Positions 7,575-15,592 of a DNA stretch of 17,010 nt are shown here, piece by piece. The notes beneath the pieces were generated by a model. That model saw only the letters and a program-made list of their open reading frames with translations, was not told the origin of the DNA and did no database searches. Positions within the stretch are counted from its first letter, which is position 1, and the number at the start of each line of letters is the position of its first letter. The DNA is from Kangiellaceae bacterium (GTDB lineage Bacteria > Pseudomonadota > Gammaproteobacteria > Enterobacterales > Kangiellaceae), in NCBI GenBank assembly GCA_030590405.1, contig JAUUYO010000036.1, positions 1 through 17,010 of the forward strand, in the 5' to 3' direction. A program made the position numbers and the translations under genes.

Positions 7575-10211
7575 TTAATTCAAAGAGCGATCGACTACTT
7601 CATATATGTCATTGCTAAGATTATCTGTCGTCAAGATCTGCTCCAGATGTTCCTTGATTAACGCCTGACGTTTGTGATCGAATTTTTTCCACTGGCCAAA
7701 TTGCTTGGCCAGTCGCGCGCCAATTTGAGCGTTAATTGGGTTCAGCCGAATGATGAGTTTTGTCAACAGCTCGTAGCCAGCACCAGAGGCGCTATGGAAT
7801 TGTTGGGTATTGCCAGATACAAATGCAGCGAGTACCGAGCGAACCTTATTGGGGTTGGTAATAGAAAATTTATCGTGGGATAAAAGTGCCTCAATGTCAG
7901 AAAAAACTGATTGATGATCTTGCATGACCTGAGCACTAAACCACTTATCCAAAACCAGCTCTTCGTTTTTCCATTTATCATAAAATTTCTGAATCTGGAT
8001 TTTCTTCTGACTTGTTTTTGAATGACAAATTATTTGTAAGGCGCTGATTTCATCAGTCATATTGTGGGCGTTTAATTGTTGTTGGATGGCTTTGTCTGCA
8101 TATTTGTTCTCATCGCACAAAATCAGGTAGCTCAGCGCAGTATTCTTTAATCGCCGAGCGGCAGAGGTTATTTGCTCAACCGGTAAGTCGTTGATGTGGT
8201 TATAGTTCTGTAACCATTGTGTTTCTAAACTGGTTGCGAGGTGTTGTTTGAGTTGACGGTGCTTTGCAAACAAGTCATCCAGTTCAATTGATTCAACTTC
8301 ACCGATCAAACTGTTTAAGTTAGGCAATTGTACTGCAAGTGCTTTAAGCGACTGGTCCAGGTGATTATCAGCCAAAAGGTTATTGATTGCGCTACTGATA
8401 ACTGCCAGATTTTCATTTGAAATCGTTTGATTGTCAGACAAAAGTAGTCGGCTCATTAATGTTTGCCCAGCGTCCCAGCGATTAAAAGAATCCGGATCAT
8501 GGGCAAAAAGACACGCCAGATCATTTTGTGAATAATCATATTTTAATTTAACCGGGGCAGAAAAGCCTTGTAATAACGATGGAATACAATCTGCGTTTCC
8601 AATACTGATTTTTATAGATCGTTTTTTATCAGCAATCGTAATCAGTGCTTGTTGTATATTTTTATCATTTGATGGGGTATCACTGGTTAGCTTAAATTTG
8701 AGTGGTTTTCCCTGTTTATCAATAAAACCTATTTTAAGCGGGATCAAAAAAGGTTTTTTATCAGGTTGACCTGGCGTTGCAGGGCAATGTTGGAAAAAAT
8801 TAAGTTGTAAACTATTATCAGATAATTTTTCGATGCTAACTTCAACAGTTGGAGTACCTGCCTGACGATACCAATTTCTAAACAGCGACCAGTCGACCCC
8901 GTTGGCATCCTCCATGGCTTTTATAAAATCTTCACAGGTCACTGCCTGGCCATCATGGCGATCAAAATAGAGGTCCATCCCGGCTCTAAAACCTTGCTCG
9001 CCCAACAAGGTGTGCATCATACGGATCACTTCAGCACCTTTATTGTAGACAGTCACCGTATAAAAATTATTCATTTCAATATAGGAGTCAGGACGGATCG
9101 AATGTGCCATAGGACCAGAATCTTCGACAAATTGTGCTGCTCGGATTATTTTGACTTGTTCAATTCTTTCAACAGCTGCCGATTGCATGTCTTCACTAAA
9201 TTTTTGATCACGAAAAACCGTTAAGCCTTCTTTAAGGCTCAATTGAAACCAGTCTCGACAGGTAATTCGGTTGCCAGTCCAGTTGTGAAATTATTCATGG
9301 GCAATCACTCGTTCTACCCCTTCAAAATCAGAGTCTGTGGCGGTTTTATTATTGGCCAAAACATAGGCGGTATTAAATACATTAAGCCCTTTGTTTTCCA
9401 TCGCGCCCATATTAAAATCACTGACGGCGACAATCATGTAAAGATCTAAATCATATTCTCTACCGAATTTTTCTTCATCCCAGCGCATCGAATTAATTAA
9501 ACTGTCCATTGCAAAACGGCATTGGTTGAGCTTGCCTTTATCGACGAATAATTCGAGCTTTACTTTACGTCCGCTCATGGTGCTAAAACTATCTTCAAGA
9601 CAATCGAGATCACCAGCTACCAGCGCGAATAAATAGCTAGGTTTTGGAAAGGGATCATGCCAGCGGGTAAAATGTCGGTTGTTATCCAGTTCACCAGATT
9701 CGATCGGGTTACCATTAGATAATAAAAGCGGGTAGGCGGCTTTATCGCCTTCAATAGACACAAAAAATTCAGACATGACTTCCGGGCGATCTAAATAATA
9801 AGTGATTTTTCTAAATCCTTCGGCTTCGCATTGTGTGCAAAATTTTCCATTAGACAGGTAGAGTCCTTGCAAAGAAGTATTTTTACTGGGATAGATTTTG
9901 ACTTTGGTGGTCAATAAAAATTTCTGGCTGACTTTGTGTAAAGTCAAATACTCTTTATCGAGCACAAAATCATCTTGGCTGAGTGCTTCGCCATCCACGG
10001 CTATATCAATCAGTTCGAGTTCGACGCCATCCAGCACCAAAGGTAACAGTGACGGGTGTTGGTCAAGCGGATTACGTTCAATATTTAATTCTGAGTAAAC
10101 AAGGACATACTCATTAAACAATTCAAACTTGAGTTGAGTCTTTTTGATAAGATATTGGCTTGGTCGATAATCTTTACGGTACTTTATAATGGGCTTATCG
10201 GTTAAATACAT
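7575..10211 (-). pseudogene. pepN: Aminopeptidase N (M1 zinc metallopeptidase), interrupted by one nonsense codon
   Basis: This is a PepN-type alanyl aminopeptidase that would remove N-terminal residues from peptides in the cytoplasm. The reading frame is continuous from the ATG at 10211 to the stop at 7575-7577 (879 codons, close to E. coli PepN at 870 residues) except for a TAA at 9291-9293, codon 307. The substrate-binding motif GAMEN is at 269-273. The metal motif reads VIAHE-stop-FHNWTGNR, where the family has HEYFHNWTGNR; ligands His305 and His309 and the third ligand Glu328 (in LKEGL) are otherwise in place. The catalytic-tyrosine region EMNNFYTVTVYNKGAEV and the whole C-terminal domain are intact. 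As read, translation gives a 306-residue inactive fragment. A 555-codon frame from a TTG at 9242 has no obvious ribosome site and would lack the HExxH motif. TAT or TAC to TAA is a single substitution, so the break is recent, a sequencing error, or suppressed. Confidence 0.9.
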
Positions 10212-10743
10212 TGTTTACTATGACCTTGTTATTTGCGATTTTTCTTTTAGAAAGTGTAGCAGTGCATTTGAAAAATGAAAACCAGAACGTCACTATTCAT
10301 CGAAACCATTTCTATCAGGAGATAAACTTGGTCGGATTGACGTCTCGTCGGGAAGCGGGGCTGAAATTTATGATCACATTCGTTTACATTGAATCGAACT
10401 CTAAAATCAACCATCGCTTCGGCGCGAGAAAGCTTGCCCCGTGAAACGCTGTGGGTACGCACCTCCTATAGAGAGGCACGCAACCTTATACTTATTGCAA
10501 AAAATATCAGTATCAGTATCAGTATTAGATAATTCTCGCTGGTATGACCAGGATTATCATTAAAATCGGCTAATTGTAGTGATATTCAGAAAAAATTCAC
10601 AAATTAGATGCGAAAAGTTTCGATTTTGCTATACAAGTTGTCGCTGAGGCCTTATTATGCTTTCCACTAAAAGTATGCAAAATTTTTTGCTTTTTTTGAT
10701 CCTGGTTAAATAAGACAATACCTTAATTTAAACTATATTTTGC

Positions 10744-10776
10744 TCTAAACGGCAGTCGTTACTCAACTCGTTTAGA
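10744..10776. repeat. Inverted repeat in the pdh upstream region
   Basis: TCTAAACG (10744-10751) and its exact complement CGTTTAGA (10769-10776) are separated by 17 bases. It could be a hairpin in the leader RNA or a half-site pair for a DNA-binding regulator near the pdh promoter. The wide spacing makes both readings tentative. Confidence 0.5.
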
Positions 10777-10832
10777 ATATGGTTATTTCCAGGGAGTAAT
10801 AGTGATTATTAAGATATTCCAACCTTTCCCGG

Positions 10833-10852
10833 CACTCCTTTAATCAGGAGTG
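10833..10852 (+). promoter_or_regulatory. Leader hairpin 1 of the pdh operon
   Basis: CACTCCT (10833-10839) pairs perfectly with AGGAGTG (10846-10852) around a 6-base loop. No T run follows, so it is not an intrinsic terminator. The ACTCCT arm is also perfectly complementary to AGGAGT inside the E1-alpha ribosome binding site (10932-10937). Confidence 0.5.
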
Positions 10853-10876
10853 ATGCTAGATGGGAGGTTTCCGTTT

Positions 10877-10920
10877 ACGTTAACGGAGTTATCAGGTTTT
10901 TATTAACTCCGATTAAACGT
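10877..10920 (+). promoter_or_regulatory. Leader hairpin 2 of the pdh operon
   Basis: The core stem is CGGAGTTA (10884-10891) with TAACTCCG (10904-10911), 8 perfect pairs. It extends outward as ACGTTAA against TTAAACGT, with single bulged A residues at 10912 and 10917, giving about 15 pairs. It ends 10 bases before the E1-alpha Shine-Dalgarno GAGGAG (10931-10936). Its 3' arm ACTCC could instead pair with GGAGT at 10933-10937. Confidence 0.55.
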
Positions 10921-10944
10921 CCGCTTAAAAGAGGAGTCGTCGTT

Positions 10945-12051
10945 TTGACAACTGTTGCAAGATTCGAAATTAAATATCTCCAGTATATGGACGAAAAAGG
11001 ACGCTTCATCAGCAATGATGTCCCTCCTGCATTCGCCCGTGACCTGGATTCCCTCAAACAACTCTATCGGGACATGAATTTGATCCGGGTCATGGATCAA
11101 AAAGCCTATGCATTACAAAGAACCGGTAAAATGGGGACTTATCCCGCAGCTACTGGCCAGGAAGCGATTGGCGTAGGTTTTGGTTCTGCTATGACGAAAG
11201 AAGATGTGTTAGTTCCTTATTATCGAGGTCAGGCATCGATGGTTCAACATGGTATTCGAATCGAAGAAGTTTTGCTTTATTGGGGCGGTTATGAAATTGG
11301 TTGTGATTACCAAAATGCAAAACAGGATTTTCCGATTGCTGTGCCAATAGCCACTCAATCTTTGCATGCTTGTGGGGTTGCCAAGGCTATTCAGATGCGT
11401 GGCGAAAAACGCTGTGTTTTTACTGAAATTGGCGAAGGCGGTACCTCCCAAGGTGATTTTTACGAAGCAATCAATGTCGCTGGCATTTGGAATCTGGGTG
11501 TTGTATTTATCATCAATAATAATCAATGGGCGATTTCGGTACCTAGTAAAATTCAAACAAACTGTGAAACCTATGCACAAAAAGCCATTGGCGCTGGCAT
11601 TGAATGTATTCAAGTGGATGGCAATGATATTGTTGCAGTCAAAGCAGCCTCAGAAAAAGCTGCAGAAAAAGCCCGAAACGGTGGTGGTCCAACAGTCATT
11701 GAATGCATCAGTTTACGTTTATGCGACCATACTACCGCTGATGATGCGACTCGTTATCGCCCTGAAGGCGAGTTAGATGATGGCTGGACCAAAGAGCCAA
11801 TTATTCGTCTGCGTAAATATCTTGAAAGTAAGGGGACCTGGGGGCAAGAGGATGAAGAAACCATGCTAAAAGAGCTTGCTGAGCAAGTGCAAGATGCGGT
11901 TGATAATTATCTCAACACACCAGCCGATCCATCCGAAGCGATGTTTGATTATCTTTATGCAGAATTACCCGAAAGAACGCTTGCGCAACGCGAGTTAGCG
12001 ATACTACGCGGCTCAGAACTTACGGCTTCCAAACCACGAGGAGCAAAATAA
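10945..12051 (+). CDS. pdhA: Pyruvate dehydrogenase E1 component, alpha subunit
   Basis: With the beta subunit this forms the thiamine-diphosphate-dependent E1 that decarboxylates pyruvate and reductively acetylates the E2 lipoyl groups. The 368-residue length is normal. The ThDP/Mg motif runs from GEGGTSQGDF (G163-F172; Glu replaces the usual Asp of GDG) to INNNQW (190-195), the expected spacing of about 30. YYRGQAS and SLRLCDHTTADDATRYR, near the phosphorylation-loop region of homologues, are conserved. The start is TTG, supported by GAGGAG 8 bases upstream and by conserved sequence directly after it (TTVARFEIKYLQYMDEKGRF). The next ATG is 14 codons later and would cut this region. Similarity is closer to the Bacillus-type alpha2beta2 PDH E1 than to branched-chain dehydrogenase, but the substrate is not proved by sequence. 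The stop overlaps the pdhB start (TAATG), indicating coupled translation. Confidence 0.9.
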   Translation: MTTVARFEIKYLQYMDEKGRFISNDVPPAFARDLDSLKQLYRDMNLIRVMDQKAYALQRTGKMGTYPAATGQEAIGVGFGSAMTKEDVLVPYYRGQASMVQHGIRIEEVLLYWGGYEIGCDYQNAKQDFPIAVPIATQSLHACGVAKAIQMRGEKRCVFTEIGEGGTSQGDFYEAINVAGIWNLGVVFIINNNQWAISVPSKIQTNCETYAQKAIGAGIECIQVDGNDIVAVKAASEKAAEKARNGGGPTVIECISLRLCDHTTADDATRYRPEGELDDGWTKEPIIRLRKYLESKGTWGQEDEETMLKELAEQVQDAVDNYLNTPADPSEAMFDYLYAELPERTLAQRELAILRGSELTASKPRGAK

Positions 12052-13031
12052 TGGCCGCGATTACATTAATAGAAGCTGTCAATATGGCTATTTCCCATGA
12101 AATGGGAGTTGACCAGGAAGTGGTCGTGTTTGGTGAAGATGTCGGTATCAACGGCGGTGTCTTCCGAGCGACCGATGGGTTGCAGAAAAAATACGGTAAA
12201 GAGCGGGTCATCGACACGCCCTTAGCCGAAGCGATGATCGCCGGAGTTGCGATTGGCATGGCTGCGCAAGGCATGAAACCTATCGCAGAAATTCAGTTTA
12301 TGGGATTTATTTTTCCAGCAGCGGATCACATTATTTCTCATTGTGCCAGAATGCGTAACCGTACTCGTGGTCGTTTAACCTTGCCGTTGGTGATCCGAGC
12401 GCCATTTGGTGGTGGGATCCACGCGCCGGAAAATCATTCGGAAAGCACTGAAGCGATTTTTGCTCATATTCCAGGATTAAAAGTGGTGATCCCTTCTAAT
12501 CCTTCAAGAGCCTATGGTTTAATGTTGGCAGCGATCCGCGATCCTGATCCGGTGATTTTTCTGGAGCCAAAACGGGTTTACCGTATTGAAAAACATGAAA
12601 TTGAAGATAATGGTGAAGATTATCCTTTAGGCATGTGTTTTGTCGACCGTGAAGGCACTGACATTACCTTGATCAGTTGGGGCGCGATGTTGCATGAAAC
12701 CAAGCAAGCTGCTGAAAAATTGGCAGAGATGGGCATTAATGCAGAAGTCATTGATGTAGCGACGGTGAATCCGCTCGACATTGATACCATATTAGAATCG
12801 GTCGAAAAAACGGGCCGGGTTTGCATTGTGCAAGAAGCACCTAAAGCGGGCGCTCTGGGATCTGAAATCGCCGCTGAAATTGCGGAAAAAAGTTTACTGA
12901 GTTTACTCGCACCGATTGGTCGAGTCTCTGGTTATGACACAGTGATACCCTATTACCGTTTGGAAAAACAATATATGCCGAAAGTTGAGCATATAATAGA
13001 CGAAGTTAAACGACTGGTGGAGTACAAATGA
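12051..13031 (+). CDS. pdhB: Pyruvate dehydrogenase E1 component, beta subunit
   Basis: This 326-residue transketolase-like subunit completes the E1 heterotetramer. Typical E1-beta sequence is seen throughout: VVVFGEDVGINGGVFRATDG near the N-terminus, with the ThDP-contacting Glu expected in this region, then DTPLAEAMIAGVAIGMA, EIQFMGFIFPAADHI, and RAPFGGGIHAPENHSES before the PGLKVVIPSNP turn. The EIQFMGF and PFGGGIH phrases match pyruvate-type rather than branched-chain-type subunits, as far as I can judge. The C-terminal domain contains VVQEAPKAGALGSEIAAEI, the E2-contact region of the family. GAGGAG precedes the ATG, which shares one base with the pdhA stop. The pdhB TGA overlaps the start of the E2 gene (ATGA), so the three genes are one translation-coupled operon. 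Confidence 0.93.
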   Translation: MAAITLIEAVNMAISHEMGVDQEVVVFGEDVGINGGVFRATDGLQKKYGKERVIDTPLAEAMIAGVAIGMAAQGMKPIAEIQFMGFIFPAADHIISHCARMRNRTRGRLTLPLVIRAPFGGGIHAPENHSESTEAIFAHIPGLKVVIPSNPSRAYGLMLAAIRDPDPVIFLEPKRVYRIEKHEIEDNGEDYPLGMCFVDREGTDITLISWGAMLHETKQAAEKLAEMGINAEVIDVATVNPLDIDTILESVEKTGRVCIVQEAPKAGALGSEIAAEIAEKSLLSLLAPIGRVSGYDTVIPYYRLEKQYMPKVEHIIDEVKRLVEYK

Positions 13032-14812
13032 AAACTGTTGCTATGAGAGTGTTTAATTTACCAGATTTAGGTGAAGGGTTACCGGATGCGGAAATCGTTC
13101 GTTGGTTAGTCAAAGAAGGCGATACGGTAGCCTTAGACCAACCGATGGTTGAAATGGAAACCGCCAAAGCGGTGGTGGAAGTGCCTTCACCCTATAAAGG
13201 TGTGATTACCAGGTTATGTGGTAATGAAGGTGATGTGATTGAAGTGGGCGCGGTTTTGGTTGAATTTGACGGTGATGGCTCTGCTGAAAATGTGGCCATA
13301 CAGCAAGCACCTTCGCCAGCCGAGTCAACAGCGGCATCAACACCCGCATCGGCGGAACAAACTGAAACGCTAGCGGTGGCTGGCGATGTATTCAACTTGC
13401 CTGATTTAGGTGAAGGCCTGCCGGACGCAGAAATTGTCAGATGGTTAGTTGCTGAAGGTGATGTATTAGCGCTCGATCAGCCAATGGTCGAGATGGAAAC
13501 CGCCAAAGCGGTGGTGGAAGTGCCTTCTCCGTTTGCCGCAAGAGTGGCTAAGTTACACGGTCAAGCCGGAGATGTGATCGAAGTTGGGGCACTGTTAGTT
13601 TCTTTTGGCGAAAGTGGCGCGTCCAGTGCAAGTTCATCCACTACCAGTTCATCAACTACAAGTTCGGCACCTGTCGAACAACCCGCCGCTGCCGCTAGCA
13701 AGCCAGCGGATGCTGCAACCGTTGTTGGCGCGGTGCAGGTAGGGAATAAAATTGTTGCTGAATCTGCTAGCGCAGTGATTAAAGCTTTGGCGAAAAAATT
13801 GAAAGTTGATTTAACTCAGGTTTCGGGTACCGGTTCAAACGGCACGATGACTCAGGGCGATGTTAAACAAGCGAAAAAAGACGGTAAGTTAATTGGCTCT
13901 AAGGGAGTTACTGCAGCGGTTGCAGCTCCGGTAAGCAGTCAATCTACAGCGAGTGAAAACCCGTTAGATTTTAAAGCTTCTCCAGCGGTCAGAGCACATG
14001 CTCACCGATTAAATATCGCATTATCTCAGTGTGCAGCCAGCGGTCAAAAAGGTTCGATCACTAAAGCCGATGTGGACGCTGCGATTAATTCAACCAGTGC
14101 TGCGGCTGTTGTTGCAAGACCAGTCGCCGCAAGGTCAACCCCGTCTGCTTCTGGCGGATTACCAAGTGTACAAGTCAGTGTGGAACCGCAAACGGTTCGT
14201 GGTGTTCGCCGCGCAATGGCGATGGGCATGGCAAAAGCTCACGCGACAGTTGTTCCGACTACTTTGGTAGAAGATGCAGATATCACTAACTGGCCCAAAC
14301 AGGATTCATTGGCTCGCTATGTCAGAGCGTTGGTTTTTGCATCTAAAATCGAACCTGCTTTAAATTGTTGGTTTGATGGCGAAAAATTTGAGCGGTTGAT
14401 CCATCCAAATGTCCATGTAGGCATTGCGATTGATTCACCCGATGGTCTTTATGTGCCGGTAGTGCATGATGCAGATCGAAAAGATGCCAGCCAAATTCGG
14501 GCAAGAGTTCAAGAGCTTCGCCAAAAAATTGAAAGCAAAGGACTCAAGCAAGAAGATCAACAAGGTGCGACGGTTACCTTGTCTAACTTTGGCTCGATTG
14601 CCGGTCGGTATGGTTCGCCAGTTGTGTCACCACCTCAGGTGGCTATTTTGGGAACGGGTCGTTTCCGTAATGAGTTAAAGTTGACTGACAAAGGGATCGA
14701 AAATCGTAAGATGTTGCCACTGTCATTAACCTTTGATCATCGCGCTTGTACCGGCGGTGAAGCGGCTAGATTTTTAGCGGCGATCATAGAGGATTTACAG
14801 AAAGCGGTGTAA
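13028..14812 (+). CDS. pdhC: Dihydrolipoamide acetyltransferase (E2) of pyruvate dehydrogenase
   Basis: E2 is the 594-residue core of the complex, carrying acetyl groups on lipoyl arms to CoA. In order: lipoyl domain 1 (about 7-82, Lys47 in EMETAKAVVEV), a Ser/Thr/Ala linker, lipoyl domain 2 (about 119-195, Lys160 in the same motif), and a Ser/Ala-rich linker. Two E1/E3-binding-like domains follow: about 244-283 (KALAKKLKVDLTQVSGTG) and 316-354 (KASPAVRAHAHRLNIALSQC). The acetyltransferase domain runs from about 388 to the end, with catalytic His571 in DHRACTGG. That motif has Thr where most E2s have Asp (DHRxxDG), probably a subfamily trait. A second binding domain is unusual, since bacterial E2s normally have one. 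GGAG precedes the ATG, which overlaps the pdhB stop. A strong terminator follows. No dihydrolipoamide dehydrogenase gene lies downstream, so E3 must come from elsewhere. Confidence 0.92.
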   Translation: MKTVAMRVFNLPDLGEGLPDAEIVRWLVKEGDTVALDQPMVEMETAKAVVEVPSPYKGVITRLCGNEGDVIEVGAVLVEFDGDGSAENVAIQQAPSPAESTAASTPASAEQTETLAVAGDVFNLPDLGEGLPDAEIVRWLVAEGDVLALDQPMVEMETAKAVVEVPSPFAARVAKLHGQAGDVIEVGALLVSFGESGASSASSSTTSSSTTSSAPVEQPAAAASKPADAATVVGAVQVGNKIVAESASAVIKALAKKLKVDLTQVSGTGSNGTMTQGDVKQAKKDGKLIGSKGVTAAVAAPVSSQSTASENPLDFKASPAVRAHAHRLNIALSQCAASGQKGSITKADVDAAINSTSAAAVVARPVAARSTPSASGGLPSVQVSVEPQTVRGVRRAMAMGMAKAHATVVPTTLVEDADITNWPKQDSLARYVRALVFASKIEPALNCWFDGEKFERLIHPNVHVGIAIDSPDGLYVPVVHDADRKDASQIRARVQELRQKIESKGLKQEDQQGATVTLSNFGSIAGRYGSPVVSPPQVAILGTGRFRNELKLTDKGIENRKMLPLSLTFDHRACTGGEAARFLAAIIEDLQKAV

Positions 14813-14828
14813 GTTTTCTGTGTCGTTT

Positions 14829-14867
14829 AAAAAGGCTGTCTGGAAAATTTTCGGGCAGCCTTTTTTT
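14829..14867 (+). terminator. Intrinsic terminator of the pdh operon
   Basis: AAAAAGGCTGTC (14829-14840) pairs with GGCAGCCTTTTT (14854-14865) over 12 positions with one G-U pair, followed by a run of T to 14867. It lies 17 bases after the E2 stop. This is a strong Rho-independent terminator ending the pdhABC operon, and marks the border between core genes and the accessory segment. Confidence 0.9.
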
Positions 14868-14975
14868 AATCAGCAGTTCTCAATGAAAAACTCCCTCGCC
14901 CTCATGTAAGGATTAGAAACGCTCGCGTCTGAATTCACTGTTAAAGAAAATTAGTATCATTAAAAGGAGAATAAT

Positions 14976-15350
14976 ATGAAGTTGGAAGATTTTTATTTCG
15001 CGCCAGAAGATTTATTTAGACTTGGAAATTCGACAGATCCAAGGCTCACTAAAATTAGACAGCCTAAAGATGTTGATACCATGGAGTTAAACGGTATTCT
15101 TATGGTAATTTCTAACGGTAAAGGTATTTCTCTTTCCACCAAAGAGCGAATTGACAAAACTCAAATGTCAGGCTGGGTATGGAAAATCGCTAGGGGTACA
15201 TCAGTCCCTCAAGGTTTAAAATTAATCAATGACCGCGAAGGTCATTATAGTATATGCCCTATTGTTAATATGCCCCTAGATGAGTTTAAAGGGGTATTAT
15301 CTAAGCTGGCTATAAAGTGCCAAAAAGTTTTCAAAAAGCAGGTGGTGTAA
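14976..15350 (+). CDS. Putative Tse2-like ADP-ribosyltransferase toxin (integron cassette gene)
   Basis: This 124-residue protein has no signal peptide or membrane segment. Residues about 42-119 resemble the ADP-ribosyltransferase-like toxin domain of Tse2 (a Pseudomonas type VI effector). The compared pieces are VWKIARGTSVPQGLKLINDR (68-87), HYSICPIVNMPLDEFKG (90-106) and a closing helix LSKLAIKCQKVFKK. In Tse2 the corresponding region reads as a G-T-x-x-P-x-x-L-K phrase, then HYTI-P and a C-terminal helix. The match comes from memory of the family, so the toxin call is an inference. The ATG has AAGGAG 6 bases upstream. The stop TAA overlaps the next ATG (TAATG). The gene begins about 35 bases from a probable cassette boundary and its operon ends at an attC site, as is common for cassette toxin-antitoxin pairs. 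A 47-bp stretch (15167-15213) recurs identically at the window end. It could instead be an unrelated cassette protein. Confidence 0.6.
   Translation: MKLEDFYFAPEDLFRLGNSTDPRLTKIRQPKDVDTMELNGILMVISNGKGISLSTKERIDKTQMSGWVWKIARGTSVPQGLKLINDREGHYSICPIVNMPLDEFKGVLSKLAIKCQKVFKKQVV
15167..15213 (+). repeat. Direct repeat, copy A (within intact toxin gene)
   Basis: These 47 bases encoding toxin residues 65-79 and flanking bases recur exactly at 16964-17010. The base before each copy differs (T versus G), so the left edge is sharp. Confidence 0.97.
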
Positions 15351-15592
15351 TGTCTAATATAAGAACGATAGAAATCACAGTAATCGATTCTGAGGCCCGA
15401 ATACTTCTTGAATCACTTCGCCATGAAATGGAACGCCTTAAAGGTATCAACTCAAATTCAGAAGATGAAGATGAGGCTGCAGACGCAGGTAATGACTATA
15501 TTGAAGTATCTAGCTTGTATGAAAAAATAAAGAATATTTCCATACCAACTTTTGGTGAACAAATAGCAAATTTCAGTAATGACTATATTTAG
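15350..15592 (+). CDS. Putative antitoxin or immunity partner of the Tse2-like protein
   Basis: This is an 80-residue acidic protein starting at the ATG that overlaps the toxin-candidate stop (TAATG), with AGGTGG just upstream. An in-frame ATG at 15317 lies inside the upstream gene and is not needed. The sequence starts with a beta-strand-like segment (TIEITVIDSEARILLESLRHEM), then a central acidic tract (SNSEDEDEAADAGNDYIE), then a short C-terminal helix and FGEQIANFSNDYI. I recognise no family. The size, acidity, tight coupling and position directly after a toxin-like gene are what is expected of an antitoxin that masks the toxin active site, but that is inference from arrangement. The stop codon TAG abuts the R box of the attC site, so nothing else fits in the cassette. 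Confidence 0.6.
   Translation: MSNIRTIEITVIDSEARILLESLRHEMERLKGINSNSEDEDEAADAGNDYIEVSSLYEKIKNISIPTFGEQIANFSNDYI

Larger units (their letters stand above)
10212..10944. promoter_or_regulatory. Divergent pepN / pdh intergenic region with structured pdh leader
   Basis: These 733 bases have no credible gene; short open frames here lack ribosome sites and recognisable sequence. The left part (about 10212-10490) should hold the pepN promoter. There is a hexamer repeat TATCAG x3 plus TATTAG at 10505-10528. The right part is AT-rich (about 10600-10745) and presumably holds the pdh promoter, although I cannot assign -35 and -10 boxes with confidence. From 10744 on there are three inverted repeats, described separately, suggesting a long structured 5' leader for the pyruvate dehydrogenase mRNA. 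I saw no match to the conserved thiamine-pyrophosphate riboswitch core or to the PdhR operator palindrome. Confidence 0.5.

Noticed and set aside
7575..9242. Independent 555-codon gene starting at a TTG at 9242
   Set aside because: It is in the same frame as the upstream part of pepN, continues the family sequence without a gap, lacks a ribosome site and would have no HExxH motif. It is the 3' part of the interrupted gene.
9291..9293. Recoding of TAA as an amino acid in pepN
   Set aside because: Several other genes here end in TAA (gdhB, pdhA, E2), and no readthrough signal was seen. A mutation or base error is simpler.
10211..10462. Small genes on either strand between pepN and the pdh operon
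   Set aside because: No ribosome site, no recognisable sequence, overlap with the pepN start region and with each other; they look like chance open frames.
10505..10528. TATCAG hexamer repeat as a regulatory or CRISPR-like array
   Set aside because: It is too short and simple, with no spacers; probably slippage. It may still affect promoter spacing, but nothing shows this.
11209..11613. Minus-strand 134-codon frame inside pdhA
   Set aside because: It is a shadow of the conserved E1-alpha coding sequence with no family resemblance.
10945..14812. Branched-chain 2-oxoacid dehydrogenase operon
   Set aside because: The E1-beta phrases EIQFMGF and PFGGGIH, and the E2 with two lipoyl domains carrying EMETAKAVVEV, fit pyruvate dehydrogenase better. 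Substrate assays would be needed for certainty.
14895..14946. attC or attI left of the toxin gene
   Set aside because: AAC (14918) and GTT (14940) could be outer boxes, but the sequence between is short and does not fold into L boxes.
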